A DNA stretch of 64,000 bases from NCBI GenBank assembly GCA_028023455.1, contig JAQFVV010006473.1:372001-436000 (forward strand), written 5' to 3'. Shown here one piece after another: positions 1 through 11,174 of the stretch (position 1 is the first letter of the stretch; every line of letters begins with the position of its first letter). The position numbers were made by a program, and so were the translations under genes. Below the pieces are notes generated by a model that made no database searches, was not told the origin of the DNA, and worked only from the letters and a program-made list of their open reading frames with translations. Source of the stretch: Epiperipatus broadwayi. Taxonomy: Eukaryota; Onychophora; Udeonychophora; Euonychophora; Peripatidae.

Positions 1-1700
1 GAGAAGGGATTGAAAAGACACACTCTTCAATCCCTTCAGTTCTGCTAGGAAGAAAGAGAAATGAACTATCGTTTTCTACATTAAGGACCAACTAAATTAA
101 AAGACCTCTGGATAAATAAATAAAAAAACAATGGCTAACTCAACCAATCTTTTTAGGACAGCATGGGAATTCATGTTCAAATGGCAAGCAACAGATAAAG
201 ATGAACTGTTTTAAACTGTAAGAACTTTATAATTAATGAACATTAAATTAAAAACTTTCCGTATTTAAAATAATTAAGAAATAGAATCCTATCTGACCAA
301 TACTATTTATTAATTAGTTATAATTTTATTTAATGTATTTCTTTTGTAAAATCATTTTCATTTATTTATTTATTTGTTCTTTAAGTTTTATTATGATTTC
401 TGTTTTTTATTAAACTAGTTATATAAATATTAAACTTAAGTCAGGCGTGAATGGCTATATAGATTTATAAAGTTATATTAGGGGAGGGTAATCTTAGGTT
501 ATTCATTTCATAGTTGAATTAGGTCAATGGATTGGATATATTGGTGTAATTAGTAGATGTAGTACAAGATTCGCTATGGGCAGAATCGCTATTATATGCC
601 GCATACTTCCGTTTTGCCTATGGAAGGGATTATAAGACATAGAACGCTGTTCCTTTCGATGGAGTTTTTTTTTATTGCTCTTCTTGTCTGATAGATGTAA
701 TATTCCTATCTGACGAGAAGCAGTTTCTTCTCTTAATCTAATTGTGCTGCCGTATTTGTATTACATTGAACACATCGATATATCAGATGGATTGAAGTTT
801 GATTTGACTGCGACAGGATTGAATATTTTTTTTTCAAATGCAAATCTATGTAGTCTATTCATACTCGACAGCCTAAATAAAGATGCATTAAATTTAAGTT
901 GGATATAGATGCTTGCATGGGTTCGTTACCGGTTGATTATGTTTTTGGTTTTCATATTCGATCAAAATATATATAGACATTTGGTAAATACTGATACCTT
1001 ATGGTGAGTATCTAAAATATATTTATTTGGATGTCTTTTAAGTTATTGGTGTTAATGCAAGCATCTTATGGTGAATGCTATTGGGTTACTTATAAATTTC
1101 CCTCTGCAATCGACGGTATCAATGATTTTATGTTTATTTTGAAATGTTTTTGACCGTGGAATCTATGTAACCGATCTATACTCAACATTTTTAAACAAAT
1201 CTGTGTGAACTAATAATAGTATAAAATTTAAAAATGTAAATTAAAAATCTAAAATAAAAGTAAAAATAATGTTAAATGTTAAAGTAAACATATTAAAATA
1301 ATAATGTTAAATTTTATATATATATATATATGTGCGTAAATAAATTTTTGTATGTTAATTACTGGCAGTGGCTTATTTTATTTATTTTTTAATATTGAAA
1401 TATAATTAGATAAGATATTATAATATTAAATCTCTGCTACTCCCTGAGCTAGTGACATGGGCTAATGACCGGATATCAAAATATATAAATAAAATAAAAA
1501 AAAATTTTTTGACTTACGTATCTGCCTACTTTATAAATTTTTCTAGGTTCAAATGTCTAGATGGCACCCTGTAGTGCAGATCATGTCAAGTCCATTCTCT
1601 GGATCGTTATAATATATATATATCTTTTGGCTTTAATAAGTTTTAATATCTTGCTTTTAACTAAGTTTTATTGTTAAGCTCAATATACAACTTCTTGGTA
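1..1700. other. AT-rich intergenic DNA with a CpG-retaining segment
   Basis: No reading frame or RNA gene is visible. Roughly 490-830 differs from its surroundings: it keeps several CpG dinucleotides, which are rare elsewhere in the window, and is less A/T-homopolymeric. It contains an imperfect hairpin at 680-720 (arms CTTCTTGTCTGATAG and CTATCTGACGAGAAG, 13 of 15 paired). This could be an old insertion or a non-coding exon or promoter, and I cannot tell which. A short (TA)n lies near 1,316-1,331. Confidence 0.4.
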
Positions 1701-1879
1701 ATTATTGTTTTATATCTTTAGTACTACAGGAATGAACTGGCCCTTCAAACAGAAGGAAAAATCTCAATCATAGCATAGCCATCAACAATACCCATGGTAA
1801 GATCAGGCTATACAGAGCATAACATTACCACATTTCTTGAATGTGGCCAACCTCAACTGATGGAATAAAACCCGTCATC

Positions 1880-1990
1880 CAAAGCATTTTATTTTTTTTT
1901 GAGGATCAAACTCAGGCATCAGCCAACCATATGTTATATAGTTGGCATGCTTCAGATGACAGGCACACAATATAACACTTGACATATCCC
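1880..1990 (-). repeat. possible tRNA-derived SINE-like fragment
   Basis: Read on the minus strand, this segment ends in a T-arm/B-box-like sequence (GAGTTTGATCCTC) followed directly by an A-rich tail. Just before the B-box-like motif is a small stem (GCCAAC...GTTGGC). This is the usual order in a tRNA-derived SINE, B box then A tail. A convincing A box at normal tRNA spacing is missing, so this is a resemblance only. Confidence 0.25.
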
Positions 1991-2059
1991 AGACTAGCTC
2001 ATACTCTTAATCAGGAGTCCAGCATTTACCTTAACACACAGATAAACATTTATTTCTTT

Positions 2060-3867
2060 AAATAATTGATGATATAGTGACAAGAGAGTGAGAGAGGATA
2101 GACCAAATAATACTTAAGCAAACATTAATATTATTCATGCATAGACATATTTAACATAATATAAAACAACATAATAAAAAAATACACAGAAAATTATAAA
2201 TGATTAGTTAAAGCTAAATTTTATTTTAGTTCTTCATTAAAGTTTATTATTTAAAAAACATATTTACTAGGATTTTGTGAAATTAAGATAACCCAGTTTA
2301 TTTGGTTTTGGTTTGCATCAGTGTTACTTTCCAACTGGTTGGATTTTTGGTCTCCATTGATGGTTTCATAGCTTATCTTATATTTGGTAACTCAACAATG
2401 GAAGAGAGAGAGTAGTGGAAAATCTATTTCATAACTTTGGCATCAGTTTCCAGTGAGGGTTGAGGTAGAACACTCAATTTTGCAGAGGACTTTGGGGTCA
2501 AAAGCCTCATTGAATACTTCCAAAGACACATGTTTCTAGGTCTATGGCTTCTGAAATAATGTTTTAGACAATAGTAGTGAATGGCAATGAATAACAATGA
2601 ATCAATCACAAGATGAAGGCCAGACTAATTTACAGACTTAATCTAACAGATTGTAGATCGGACTGAATAATAATAGCAGCTGCAACTTTATATACTTTCT
2701 TCTCTTTCATTTAACAATGATAATGATATATTGAATAAATAAACACACTATATAAAAATCACTTAAGAAATGCTGATGATTATAATATCTGAAATGTATA
2801 AGAATATAATTTGCTTGTTAAATGAAAAAGATTTATAATTATTTATTGCATGTATTCTGAATTGTTTAGATTTATTTTAGATATCTATAAGATTTAATCA
2901 TTTGTTTATATATATATATACATTTTTTACAATTGTAAATTATTAAAAAAAATAAAGTTTTAAATTTTTTATAGTTATATTAACAATAGGTTTTAAATAT
3001 TTATTCTCATAAAAGTGTAAGCTAGGATGCCATAGTGATTGATGGTGCAACAAGAAAAGAAATGATTTTGCTTGTAATTTTTTATTATTATTGACAATTG
3101 TTTTAACTGAAAAGGAGTAGCAAAATTTGTTATCAATATTTTTTTTTTCTTCTGCCTAAATTTTTACCTAATGAAACTTTAGTTGGAATAAATAATATCA
3201 AAGAGAGATTTGGTTTCCCTTTTCTATATATCTCTATGAATAATTATCATCTGCAGTAGAAAACAAAATTTATTGACAAGCATGCACCTGAAAAGGGAAA
3301 GAAATTATTTTAAAAATGAATTTCTATATCTAACCTGAAGATTAAAATGAGAATTTTAATGGTAAAAATATCTGAAACAACCTTTCTACATCTATTAGTT
3401 TATCTTAGTTTACTAAATTGAAAGGAAGCTTTAAGAAATGTCAACTTTCATTATTCATAAAATTCAAGCATTTGTCAACTAAAGATAAGCTGCAATATTA
3501 ATTTGAATCAAGTAAAATTAAACCTAAACACTTACAATAATTGTCAATTAAAAAATATAATAGTAGTAAAAAAAGGTTAATCAAAATAATTAAGTTTTTT
3601 TTAAAAAAAAGATTACATTGTACACATTTGATCTGGGGGGAAGGGTTATAGTAACAAATTAACATTTCACCAAGTATTTTTTTGTTTCATTTTATTATAT
3701 ATATATATATATATATATATAAACAAAAATGCATATAGGACGCCATCTGTGGATATATATATATATATGACATATACATAGTATATAGATAGTATGCTTT
3801 ACAAGAATTTTATTAGCATTTTAAAAATCTATTGATGTTATTGTCATTAGTGAAATATATATATATA
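2060..3867. other. AT-rich intergenic DNA, nothing recognised
   Basis: Short homopolymer runs and a (TA)n of about 25 bp near 3,697-3,721. The only long frame (minus strand, near 2.4-2.6 kb) has no family resemblance and no codon bias. Confidence 0.5.
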
Positions 3868-4003
3868 TCAAAACTACCCCAAATCTAAAATTAAACCAGA
3901 CCAGCATAAAAATAATATTAAAACACAACCTAAGGTTTCACTGCTACAAGCAGACTTCTCAAGTGTAAAGAACTACAAAAAAAAACACACATTATATATA
4001 CTA

Positions 4004-4243
4004 TTAAAAACTACCCACAAATCCATTCACTTCCCATCCACCCTTAATATTAAAAGAACTCTTAAATAAGTTAATTGCTTCAGAATAATACATTTTCAAT
4101 AATAAAGACTCTTTAATTCTTCTTTTGATTTCATTTCTCTCAAAGAAGACAACCTTAGCTTCATCAAAATCAATAGTATGGCCTGTATCTTTTTCATGGA
4201 CATACAAAGCAGAACTAAGATATCTATTTTTAACTCTACTTTT
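4004..4243 (-). pseudogene. Penelope-like element protein C-terminus, left arm
   Basis: 5'-truncated coding fragment on the minus strand. It begins in the spacer with KVHKSRVKNRYLSSAL, runs through YVHEKDTGHTIDFDEAKV and NEIKRRIKESLL, and ends in GFVGSF at a stop. A block with a histidine and TGH-x-IDF, then a basic KR-x-IKES segment and a closing Gly-Trp region, is characteristic of the C-terminal end of Penelope-like element proteins, downstream of the GIY-YIG catalytic residues. Those catalytic residues are not in the fragment, so it cannot encode an active nuclease. It carries about 12 more residues on its 5' side than the right arm. The frame is open with no stop. Confidence 0.65.
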
Positions 4244-4254
4244 ATGAACCTTGA

Positions 4255-4485
4255 GTTAAAAATAGATATCTTAGTTCTGCTTTGTATGTCCATGAAAAAG
4301 ATACAGGCCATACTATTGATTTTGATGAAGCTAAGGTTGTCTTCTTTGAGAGAAATGAAATCAAAAGAAGAATTAAAGAGTCTTTATTATTGGAAATTTA
4401 TTATTCTGAAGCAATTAACTTATTTAAGAGTTCTTTTAATATTAAGGGTGGATGGGAAGTGAATGGATTTGTGGGTAGTTTTTAA
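4255..4485 (+). pseudogene. Penelope-like element protein C-terminus, right arm
   Basis: Mirror copy of the left-arm fragment, on the plus strand, starting in frame at VKNRYLSSAL and ending in GFVGSF at a stop. A TGA codon sits just before the first homologous valine, so no upstream coding is retained. It differs from the left copy by one short change (LLLEIYYSEA against LLLKMYYSEA). The reverse transcriptase and GIY-YIG catalytic core are absent. There is no sign of a host promoter. Confidence 0.65.
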
Positions 4486-4658
4486 TAGTATATATAATGT
4501 GTGGTTTTTTTTTTTTAGTTCTTTACACTTGAGAAGTCTGCTTGTAGCAGTGAAACCTTAGGTTGTGTTTTAATATTATTTTTATGCTGGTCTGGTTTAA
4601 TTTTAGATTTGGGGTAGTTTTGATTTTATATTGACTAGTTTAGCTTTATGCTTGTAAT

Positions 4659-4661
<3 letters not shown>

Positions 4662-4722
<61 letters not shown>
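4662..4722. repeat. (TA)n microsatellite beside the Penelope-like 3' end
   Basis: About 60 bp of pure TA, about 40 bp beyond the outer end of the right arm. Confidence 0.95.
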
Positions 4723-4726
<4 letters not shown>

Positions 4727-4965
4727 ACAAATAATTTGTAACTATAATCAAGATGCATTCTGAGAAGTAGTTTATTATATTAATATTTTTATATTATATG
4801 TATTTATATACATAAACAAAATGAATCTCTTTATCATTTATGATACTTTATAATATGAAGATATTTATTCAAGTTATTATAATTTAGTGACAATTTTCTC
4901 ATTATATTCTGAAGAATAGACATGATATCAATTGTTTTATTTATAATTGAGGCTCACCTATATAG

Positions 4966-5557
4966 CAGGGGTATCCAACAAGTCACTTGTGATCCACCAA
5001 TCAATCACAAAGCCATTTTTGGTCGAATTGTGAGGCCAATCTGGCAAGAGCTGTTGGTAATGAGTGAAACAAATTAAGTAAAGATTTTGAAGTATTTTTT
5101 TATTATTTTTGTTTTTGTTCTAATTTTTTTTTCAATTCTAGATAGGTAAAGTTTACTAAGTCATATCATTATTGAAAATAATATTTTAATCTTGACTTAA
5201 TGTAGCTAATTTTTTTAAAAATATATAGAAGTATTTATTGGAGTATAAAGATGATTAAACTAAATGATTTCTTTTGTACAATTTGAAGTATACACGAGAT
5301 AAAAAAAAACAGTCCTATTAATAAATATTGTTAATAATTACTCATGTTGCTTTAATTCTCCCAGACATGAGTTTTTTGGCCCGTTAAATAATTGTTATTT
5401 TTACTAAGTAGATATATAAAAATAGCATGTATTTCACACCTCCCTCCACTTAGACTATGTCTGTGACACTAAGTGAATCACCTATGACAAAAGTCAATCA
5501 CAACACATTTTAAAAATAAAAAGTAGACCTTATGAACACAAAAGTTGGCCACCCCTG
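4966..5557. mobile_element. non-autonomous hAT-type element (about 592 bp)
   Basis: The left terminus reads CAGGGGTATCCAAC and the right reads GTTGGCCACCCCTG: imperfect 14-bp terminal inverted repeats of the CAGGGGTG-type common in hAT transposons. The right flank is ACCTATAG and the left flank is ACCTATATAG. This fits the 8-bp target duplication expected for hAT if the left copy gained one TA unit by slippage. There is no transposase frame inside, so the element must have depended on a transposase supplied elsewhere. Confidence 0.7.
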
Positions 5558-5565
5558 ACCTATAG

Positions 5566-6883
5566 CATAATAGAGATCAGTGTAAGAGGTCTGTATTTGA
5601 TACTTCAAAAGACTGAAGTATAATTTAAAAAAAAAATATACCTAGATTTATCATATATAAGGAGAATATTGATATTTTTTTTTAATTGCAAAATTAGTAT
5701 GATCCTGCCAAAAGGAATGTATTTTTGATTTTGAATCATCTGATATTATCAAATGAATTATTATTATTTTAATTATTATTGCATCTTATTTATTATTAAA
5801 AAATAAATGGTCTTTATTCAGATACAAATGCAGCTTCATAAACATATTGTTACCAAGTGTTATAACATGAATGTAATAGAAATCAAATGAAAAAACTTAT
5901 AAAATAAAAATAGATAGTATGCTTTGCTAATTAATTGTTACTGCCATTCTTAAAAGAAAAAAAAAATACAAATCATAAATAAAGATATATCACTTGTTTT
6001 ACTTAGAGTGACTTTGTGAATATTTTTTAAAATCACTTATCAATACATTTGGGTCATGGTACAATACTTGAGTTTGTTAATTAAATTAATTTTACTCTGA
6101 GAATATTTAATCGCTAATGATCACTTGCACAAACAGTAATAAGCAGTTACATTATATAACCTTAATGCTTTATTGATATTAAATAATTATTTAAATTTAG
6201 TTGTTTGTTAATATAAATAAATTAGATTCAAAAATTATTCCCTTTATTTCTCTTTTATATTTTGTCAAGTAATCAAATCTCATTATATGTTTTTAATGCT
6301 AAACCTGAGAGCAACCCATTGAAATACTGAGAGAGACAATAAAGTTAAATACATTCTTTTGTTTATGTTATGAGTTGGATTTGGTTATTTACAAGATAAC
6401 ATTTTAGGAGCTAGCCTATTATCATATCAAATGCCAGTAAAGTTGAATCCATAGCTGAGAAAGCTTCTTGATCTCTTTTTGTTTATTATATAAATAAAAG
6501 GCCATTTTTGGGTAATGATAATCTAGATGTATAGAATTGAAAGCTGATTTAAAGTAGAACACTTTTATATAGGATTACTCATTCTCTCTCATTCCTAGTT
6601 ATATACTATTTTAGTTTGAAATATTGGTTTCCTTATTTTCATATTATTATAATTGGATATTAGCAAAGCTGAAACTATCAATTTTATTGTACTGTTACAC
6701 TTTGCCATTAAAATCTTTGGGATATAATAAAGATTATATCATTATGAACCTATGTTTTATTTCAATTCAGCTTTTATTTGTGATATGTATTTTAATAAAG
6801 CTGTTTACATTTATTTTACCATTTCAATTTGGTGCAATTCATGGTGTATATTGATTAAGTCGAATCTTGCTCACTTGCACCAT

Positions 6884-6964
<81 letters not shown>

Positions 6965-7900
6965 ACATTTCATTCATAGACAAGATTTACTTTACTTATT
7001 TCTTTGGTGTTGCTGAGGTACCTTTTCATTTCATTCATAATTATATTTAAATATTCTCAATAATGTATAGAACAAAAAGAAATTATAAAACATTTGCTTT
7101 ACATTAATGTTAAAAGCATATTTTCTTACCAACTTTTTTCCTCACTGATTCTTTCATTATTTCTTTTTCTTCTCCCTCCTCTTCTTTTATTTAAATTATT
7201 CTCTTTATTTTTTCATCTACACTCTCTATATTTGAAATGTCACTTTTTATAATATATATTTGCTAGATTTATTTTTATTCTATAATTAATTAAAATAAAT
7301 TAATTAATGTATCTCTAAAAAATCAATTAATTCATATATCTCTGAAAATAACAATCACAAAGTAAAAAAATCTTATAAAAAATAACAAGGCAAATAAATT
7401 ACAACTAAATAATTTAACCTTGATAAAAGTTCTGAAATAAATATATAGCACTCCTTATCTATAATTTGCATAGCCAAGGTTTCAATCATGTAAGCGTTTT
7501 TTAAAAAAAATGTTACTAAAAAAAAAGTTAATAAAAAGAAATGTTAATTTTAACATTTTAATTTTTTAGATTACAGAGCATATACAATATGCATGCACAC
7601 CTATTTGTATGTATGTTTTAGAAATGAATGTTATAATAATGATTGCTACTATTTATGAATTTCAGAATTGTCACTAAACCTGGAAACTAAATGTTATAGA
7701 TTTGGATAACATATTGCAATTGTCCTAAATAGTTGAGATGATAGTTTTGTTTTAAATTTGTCTTTTTATAATCGTAATAAAATGAATGCATAAGTTATTT
7801 TATATATAAAAGTACACTTTCTCTTTTTGTCGCGTGTCCTATATTTTTACTTTCATATCTATTTGTTAGATCTAATAATTAGAAATAATAACCATAATCC
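5566..7900. other. AT-rich intergenic DNA with a long (TA)n
   Basis: No gene seen. A (TA)n tract of about 76 bp lies at 6,887-6,962. The open frames around it are produced by the repeat (Ile-Tyr runs). Confidence 0.5.
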
Positions 7901-8394
7901 AATATTTATAATATGATCAAATATTCACATAATCACCATTTGATATGCTAATAACCTAATTTCTGTATAATCACTTTGTTTATATTTATTCTTATACAAC
8001 TTCATTATTTGTACCCTTTCTGCTTTCAAGCATTTACATTCAAATAACGGATACCTAATTTTTTTATATGCCTTTGTTACAAAACTTGCAGACTAAATCG
8101 CCCACATTTCTCCATTTATGGGTATATTTCCTTATTGCTAAAGATCCTGTTCAAGCCTTAAACAGTAAACTACTTTTCTTGCTATTATCATAAATTAAAT
8201 TGCATCCAGTATTCCATTTACATCTCTATATATTTAAACTCTTTTTGCTCTCCATACTAGTTCTCCAACTCTCCAACTTCCTATTCTTTATTAATGGATC
8301 TATTCTTTTATTCCATTTATTGCCACTATAACTCTCAACAATTCTCTTAACACAATCACCCTAACTTTTGTATAAGTATACTGACATAAATTCT

Positions 8395-8694
8395 TTATCC
8401 AAATCTTCTGCATACAGTACTACCTTTCTCACCGTATCTTATTGCCTGCCCTTTACTCATAACCCAATTATATACTATTTTGTCTTTTCTCTTATTATCC
8501 ATAAACTGCAATCTACTGAATATTTTTATTCTGCTTTTTGCATCTCTCATATAAAAACTTGACCATCCCATTTCCCCTTGAATTGCCTCCTTTGCCATCA
8601 ACACATCTATATCCAATGCATGTCTTCCTACTTCTCTTTGTGCTTTTCTAAGTAATCTAACATGCTTTACTAACACATAACACATCATTACCAT
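8395..8694 (-). pseudogene. LINE copy 1, region downstream of the RT domain
   Basis: Open stretch of 99 codons containing KAQREVGRHALDI and EAIQGEMGWSSF, followed by charged sequence. This follows the RT core in the second LINE copy too (near 33.95-34.15 kb), where KVQRSRNAYRCVDG and NGMVNFLYERCKKQ occupy the same place. The segment is the thumb/C-terminal region of the LINE polymerase protein and has no catalytic residues. More homologous sequence continues towards about 7,950 in other frames. Confidence 0.7.
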
Positions 8695-8914
8695 GTTTTA
8701 ATCATGCCACTGCCACTCCCTTCCATACAATTCTAGCTACATCATATTTATTATATGAAAACAATGTTAATTTCTTTATCAGTCTTTTTTTTTCTTTGCT
8801 TCATTTATGAATTTTTTTCTCTTATTAATCCAAACAATTACTCCGGTTACTTAATATGGTTCCCAAATAGTTATACCTATTCACCACACTTAACTTTATA
8901 TCTCCCAATAAAAA

Positions 8915-9217
8915 TTATTTGTCTTCTCTTTTCCCAGTATTAATCATCATTAGTTTTGATTTTTCCTCACTAAATTTAATCCCCATCTCTTTACCCACCC
9001 TTGCACATGTCCTAAGCATAATTTCCATATCTTGCCTTCTTTCTGTGCACAAGAAGATATCATCTACAAATAAAAGACCCGGTAATGTATATACTCTCTT
9101 GCCACCTATTAATGGTATTAGTACAACTCTTCCTAGTCTTTCTATTATTCTTTCCGTTTCTTTAAAATACAACAAAAACAAAATAGGTGACATAGGACAT
9201 CCTTGCTTTAGTCCCAC
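8915..9217 (-). pseudogene. LINE copy 1, reverse transcriptase motifs B and C
   Basis: The 100-codon frame opens with GLKQGCPMSPILFLLYFKE, the RT fingers/palm motif that contacts the template. It continues to LLFVDDIFLC, the catalytic motif with two aspartates, then EIMLRTCARVGKEMGIKF and SEEKSKLM. FVDD replaces the usual YADD in both copies in this window, so V is probably the family state. The preceding motif A lies in other frames near 9,340-9,370. No frame joins the parts, so no active polymerase can be made. Confidence 0.8.
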
Positions 9218-9339
9218 TTCATTTTTAATTTTTATTGACTCTATATTCCTAATTGATATGTATAATAATTATATTTACTAAAGCTCCATCCATTTCCAAA
9301 TTTACTAAACTTATCCATACTCTTTCTATTTACTCTATC

Positions 9340-9395
9340 AAATGCCTTCTCTATATCTATAAAAAACCATATATAATGGTCTATCTGTATTTCTA

Positions 9396-9460
<65 letters not shown>

Positions 9461-9526
9461 AGTTGTCATATGCCTTCTCTATATCTATAAAAACCATATA
9501 TAACTGTCTATCTGTATTTCTACTCA

Positions 9527-9616
<90 letters not shown>
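9340..9616. repeat. tandem duplication plus (TA)n inside the LINE RT motif A region
   Basis: Two copies of about 60 bp of LINE sequence (starting at 9,340 and 9,467) are each followed by a (TA)n tract (9,399-9,461 and 9,525-9,616). The second LINE copy has this segment once, near 34,750-34,815, with ATATCTATA where the tract stands here. The unit that includes the (TA)n was therefore duplicated after the microsatellite arose. Confidence 0.85.
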
Positions 9617-9619
<3 letters not shown>

Positions 9620-9722
9620 GTTTAACTACAAACTATTTTCTATATGCCTATCCAATTGAAACACCTCTTGCATTTCTCCCACTATATTATTTTCTTCATC
9701 CATTTTGTGGCTTTTCCAGTGA

Positions 9723-10247
9723 TCAATATGTGAAAACTTTAAATAACACTGATTTTACTGCTATCAGTCTATAATTGCTTAACTTTCTATGATGCTTATG
9801 CTTTTCTTTAAATAGTAGCCATACTCTCGTATTACTCCAACTATTTGGAAAATCTTTCTTCTGTGTCTTCTTATTAAAACATGATAATAGGTTTAATTTT
9901 GCTCTATGTCCTAAATTCATTACCATCTCTGCTCTCCATACATTCAAATCTCTTGCCTTTCTACTTTCCAATTTCTTTCCTACCTCATTTAGTTCATTTT
10001 TTGTAAACCTAATATTTCCATTACTATATGCTTTCATGTTTGTCATCACTCTGTTCTTCACATCTAACCTCTTTTCTGTATACATTACATACTTATTTAA
10101 GATTGTCTTTAATTCTTCTCTAGAAATACACTCTATTCTCTCATCATCTAGTAATACTACTTCTCTTATCATTATATTGATTCTTTTAATATATTTCCAA
10201 AATTTTTTGCTCCCATCTCTTCCACTTTTATTAATACCCTCCAACAA
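9723..10247 (-). pseudogene. LINE copy 1, N-terminal reverse transcriptase region
   Basis: Longest open stretch of this copy (174 codons). It covers the connector after the endonuclease and the first RT blocks: FWKYIKRIN, then FTKNELNEVGKKLESRKARD, then RAEMVMNLGHRAKLNLL, FPNSWSNTRVWLLFKE, and [18 protein letters not shown]. The last block is the RT finger motif (usually NYRPI). The second copy carries nearly the same words at 34,917-35,168. An initiator methionine at 10,247 has no special meaning, because the protein would start further upstream. Confidence 0.8.
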
Positions 10248-10355
10248 TTTATATTAAATTTCATTCTCTCTCTATAATTATCTATTTTAGCCAACTTCTT
10301 TTTTTCTAAATACTTTTCCCATTTAACATTAATATTGTTTTCACTTTCTTTGTTT

Positions 10356-10574
10356 TTAATAACACTTACATTCTCTGCATGCTTCCACTCTCTTTTTTAC
10401 ACTTTTACTAACTTTCAATTTCCTATTACTTTTATTTTTCTGAATATTCTTACCTAAAACTCTATTTTCCACTTTTTCTACTTCACACCTGTTCTTATAT
10501 TTACCCTCAACAAACTCTTGCATAGTTTTTTCAACTTTTATTTTATAATTTTTTATCTTATTCTTATCATTCAT
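10356..10574 (-). pseudogene. LINE copy 1, endonuclease-RT linker
   Basis: Lys-rich frame (NDKNKIKNYKIKVEKTMQEF, KNKSNRKLKVSKSVKK) between the endonuclease and RT. Its counterpart in copy 2 is at 35,489-35,779 (MNDKNILQQYKVKVEEIM, KKVRVSKSVKE). No catalytic function is expected. Useful as evidence that the two copies are colinear. Confidence 0.65.
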
Positions 10575-10642
10575 CCTCCATCAACATCTTTCACTATCCT
10601 TTCTACTTTTATTATTTTCCATCACATTACTAACCATTTCTA

Positions 10643-10846
10643 TTATAAAGAAATTATGATCACTATTACATACTCTCTCTTATTATCAAACACTTTAATT
10701 TCCCATACTTCATTAATTATCTTTTTCTCTATTAATACATAATATATTGTGTGAAATATATTATTTCTAGACCATGTGTATTGTCCCTCATAAATATTTG
10801 ACAAATTTCCAATGCTCAAATTTACTCTCTGACAAAAATTCTTCAA
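10643..10846 (-). pseudogene. LINE copy 1, end of the APE-type endonuclease
   Basis: Contains NFCQRVNLSIGNLSNIYEG, then QYTWSRNN, IFHTIYYVLIEKKI and EVWEIKVFDNKREY. In LINE endonucleases the TWSR...TIDYVL block lies near the C-terminal catalytic Asp-His pair. Here the Asp of IDY reads Tyr (IYY), so the copy is damaged at a key residue. Copy 2 has the same block in disrupted frames near 35,830-35,990. Confidence 0.7.
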
Positions 10847-10924
10847 AAGATATGTCCATTGATATCCCTTATAACCATTATTCTCTTCCCCTTTTCTTTG
10901 AAACTCTGCATAGATCCTTAACTA

Positions 10925-10927
<3 letters not shown>

Positions 10928-10977
<50 letters not shown>
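10928..10977. repeat. (TA)n microsatellite in LINE copy 1
   Basis: About 50 bp of TA. The aligned position in LINE copy 2 (near 36,095) reads only TTGTATATATTTC, so this tract also grew after the copies separated. Confidence 0.9.
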
Positions 10978-10981
<4 letters not shown>

Positions 10982-11007
10982 TACTGTTCCATTCCATTAT
11001 AGTTTGA

Positions 11008-11174
11008 CCAAACTCTCCATACAGTACAGCCACTAAGTACAAACCTTCATAATCAATGAATGCAGGAAGGTTAGTGCATAGAAGTCCCTATCTCGTGCCT
11101 TCTCATCCACATCTCCAGACTAGTTGAAGGTTTGCACTTGGTAGCACTATTGTATGGAGAATTTGGTAAGACAA
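11008..11174. repeat. short fold-back repeat related to the 57-59 kb family
   Basis: About 40-bp imperfect inverted termini (left CCAAACTCTCCATACAGTA, right complement ACCAAATTCTCCATACAA), both running into AAACCTTC. The interior shares AATCAATGAATGCAGGAAGG with the repeats at 56.8-59.8 kb. It abuts the broken 5' end of LINE copy 1. Confidence 0.7.

Larger units (their letters stand above)
3868..4623. mobile_element. Penelope-like retroelement 3' ends in a tail-out fold-back
   Basis: Two copies of the same roughly 368-bp sequence lie head to head in opposite orientation (arms 3,868-4,234 and 4,255-4,623, 20-bp spacer) and are almost identical. Each arm encodes the C-terminal part of a Penelope-like element protein, the end of its GIY-YIG endonuclease region, followed by the 3' UTR. 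Both outer ends abut (TA)n tracts (about 3,855-3,867 and 4,662-4,722), and Penelope-like elements often end beside simple repeats. The arrangement (5'-truncated copies, 5' ends joined, tails outward) is typical of the inverted insertions this class makes. The high arm identity implies a recent event or gene conversion. The family call rests on motif order read by eye. Confidence 0.75.
7950..11007 (-). mobile_element. LINE copy 1 (non-LTR retrotransposon ORF2 remnant)
   Basis: The minus strand carries, in order from 11.0 kb downwards, the end of an APE-type endonuclease, a linker, reverse transcriptase motifs and the post-RT region, all in broken frames. The same order and wording recur at 33.9-36.2 kb, so the two are copies of one family. 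Endonuclease: EGQYTWSR with downstream IYYVL (10,643-10,846). [10 protein letters not shown], then an [10 protein letters not shown]-type motif A, then GLKQGCPMSP (motif B) and LLFVDDIFLC (motif C, FVDD in place of YADD). The 5' end is lost where a fold-back repeat begins at about 11,008. Three (TA)n tracts interrupt the sequence. I place it in the CR1/jockey-like part of the LINE tree only loosely. Confidence 0.85.

Noticed and set aside
8919-9281. Plus-strand 120-codon frame opposite the LINE RT
   Set aside because: Antisense shadow of the minus-strand RT motifs.
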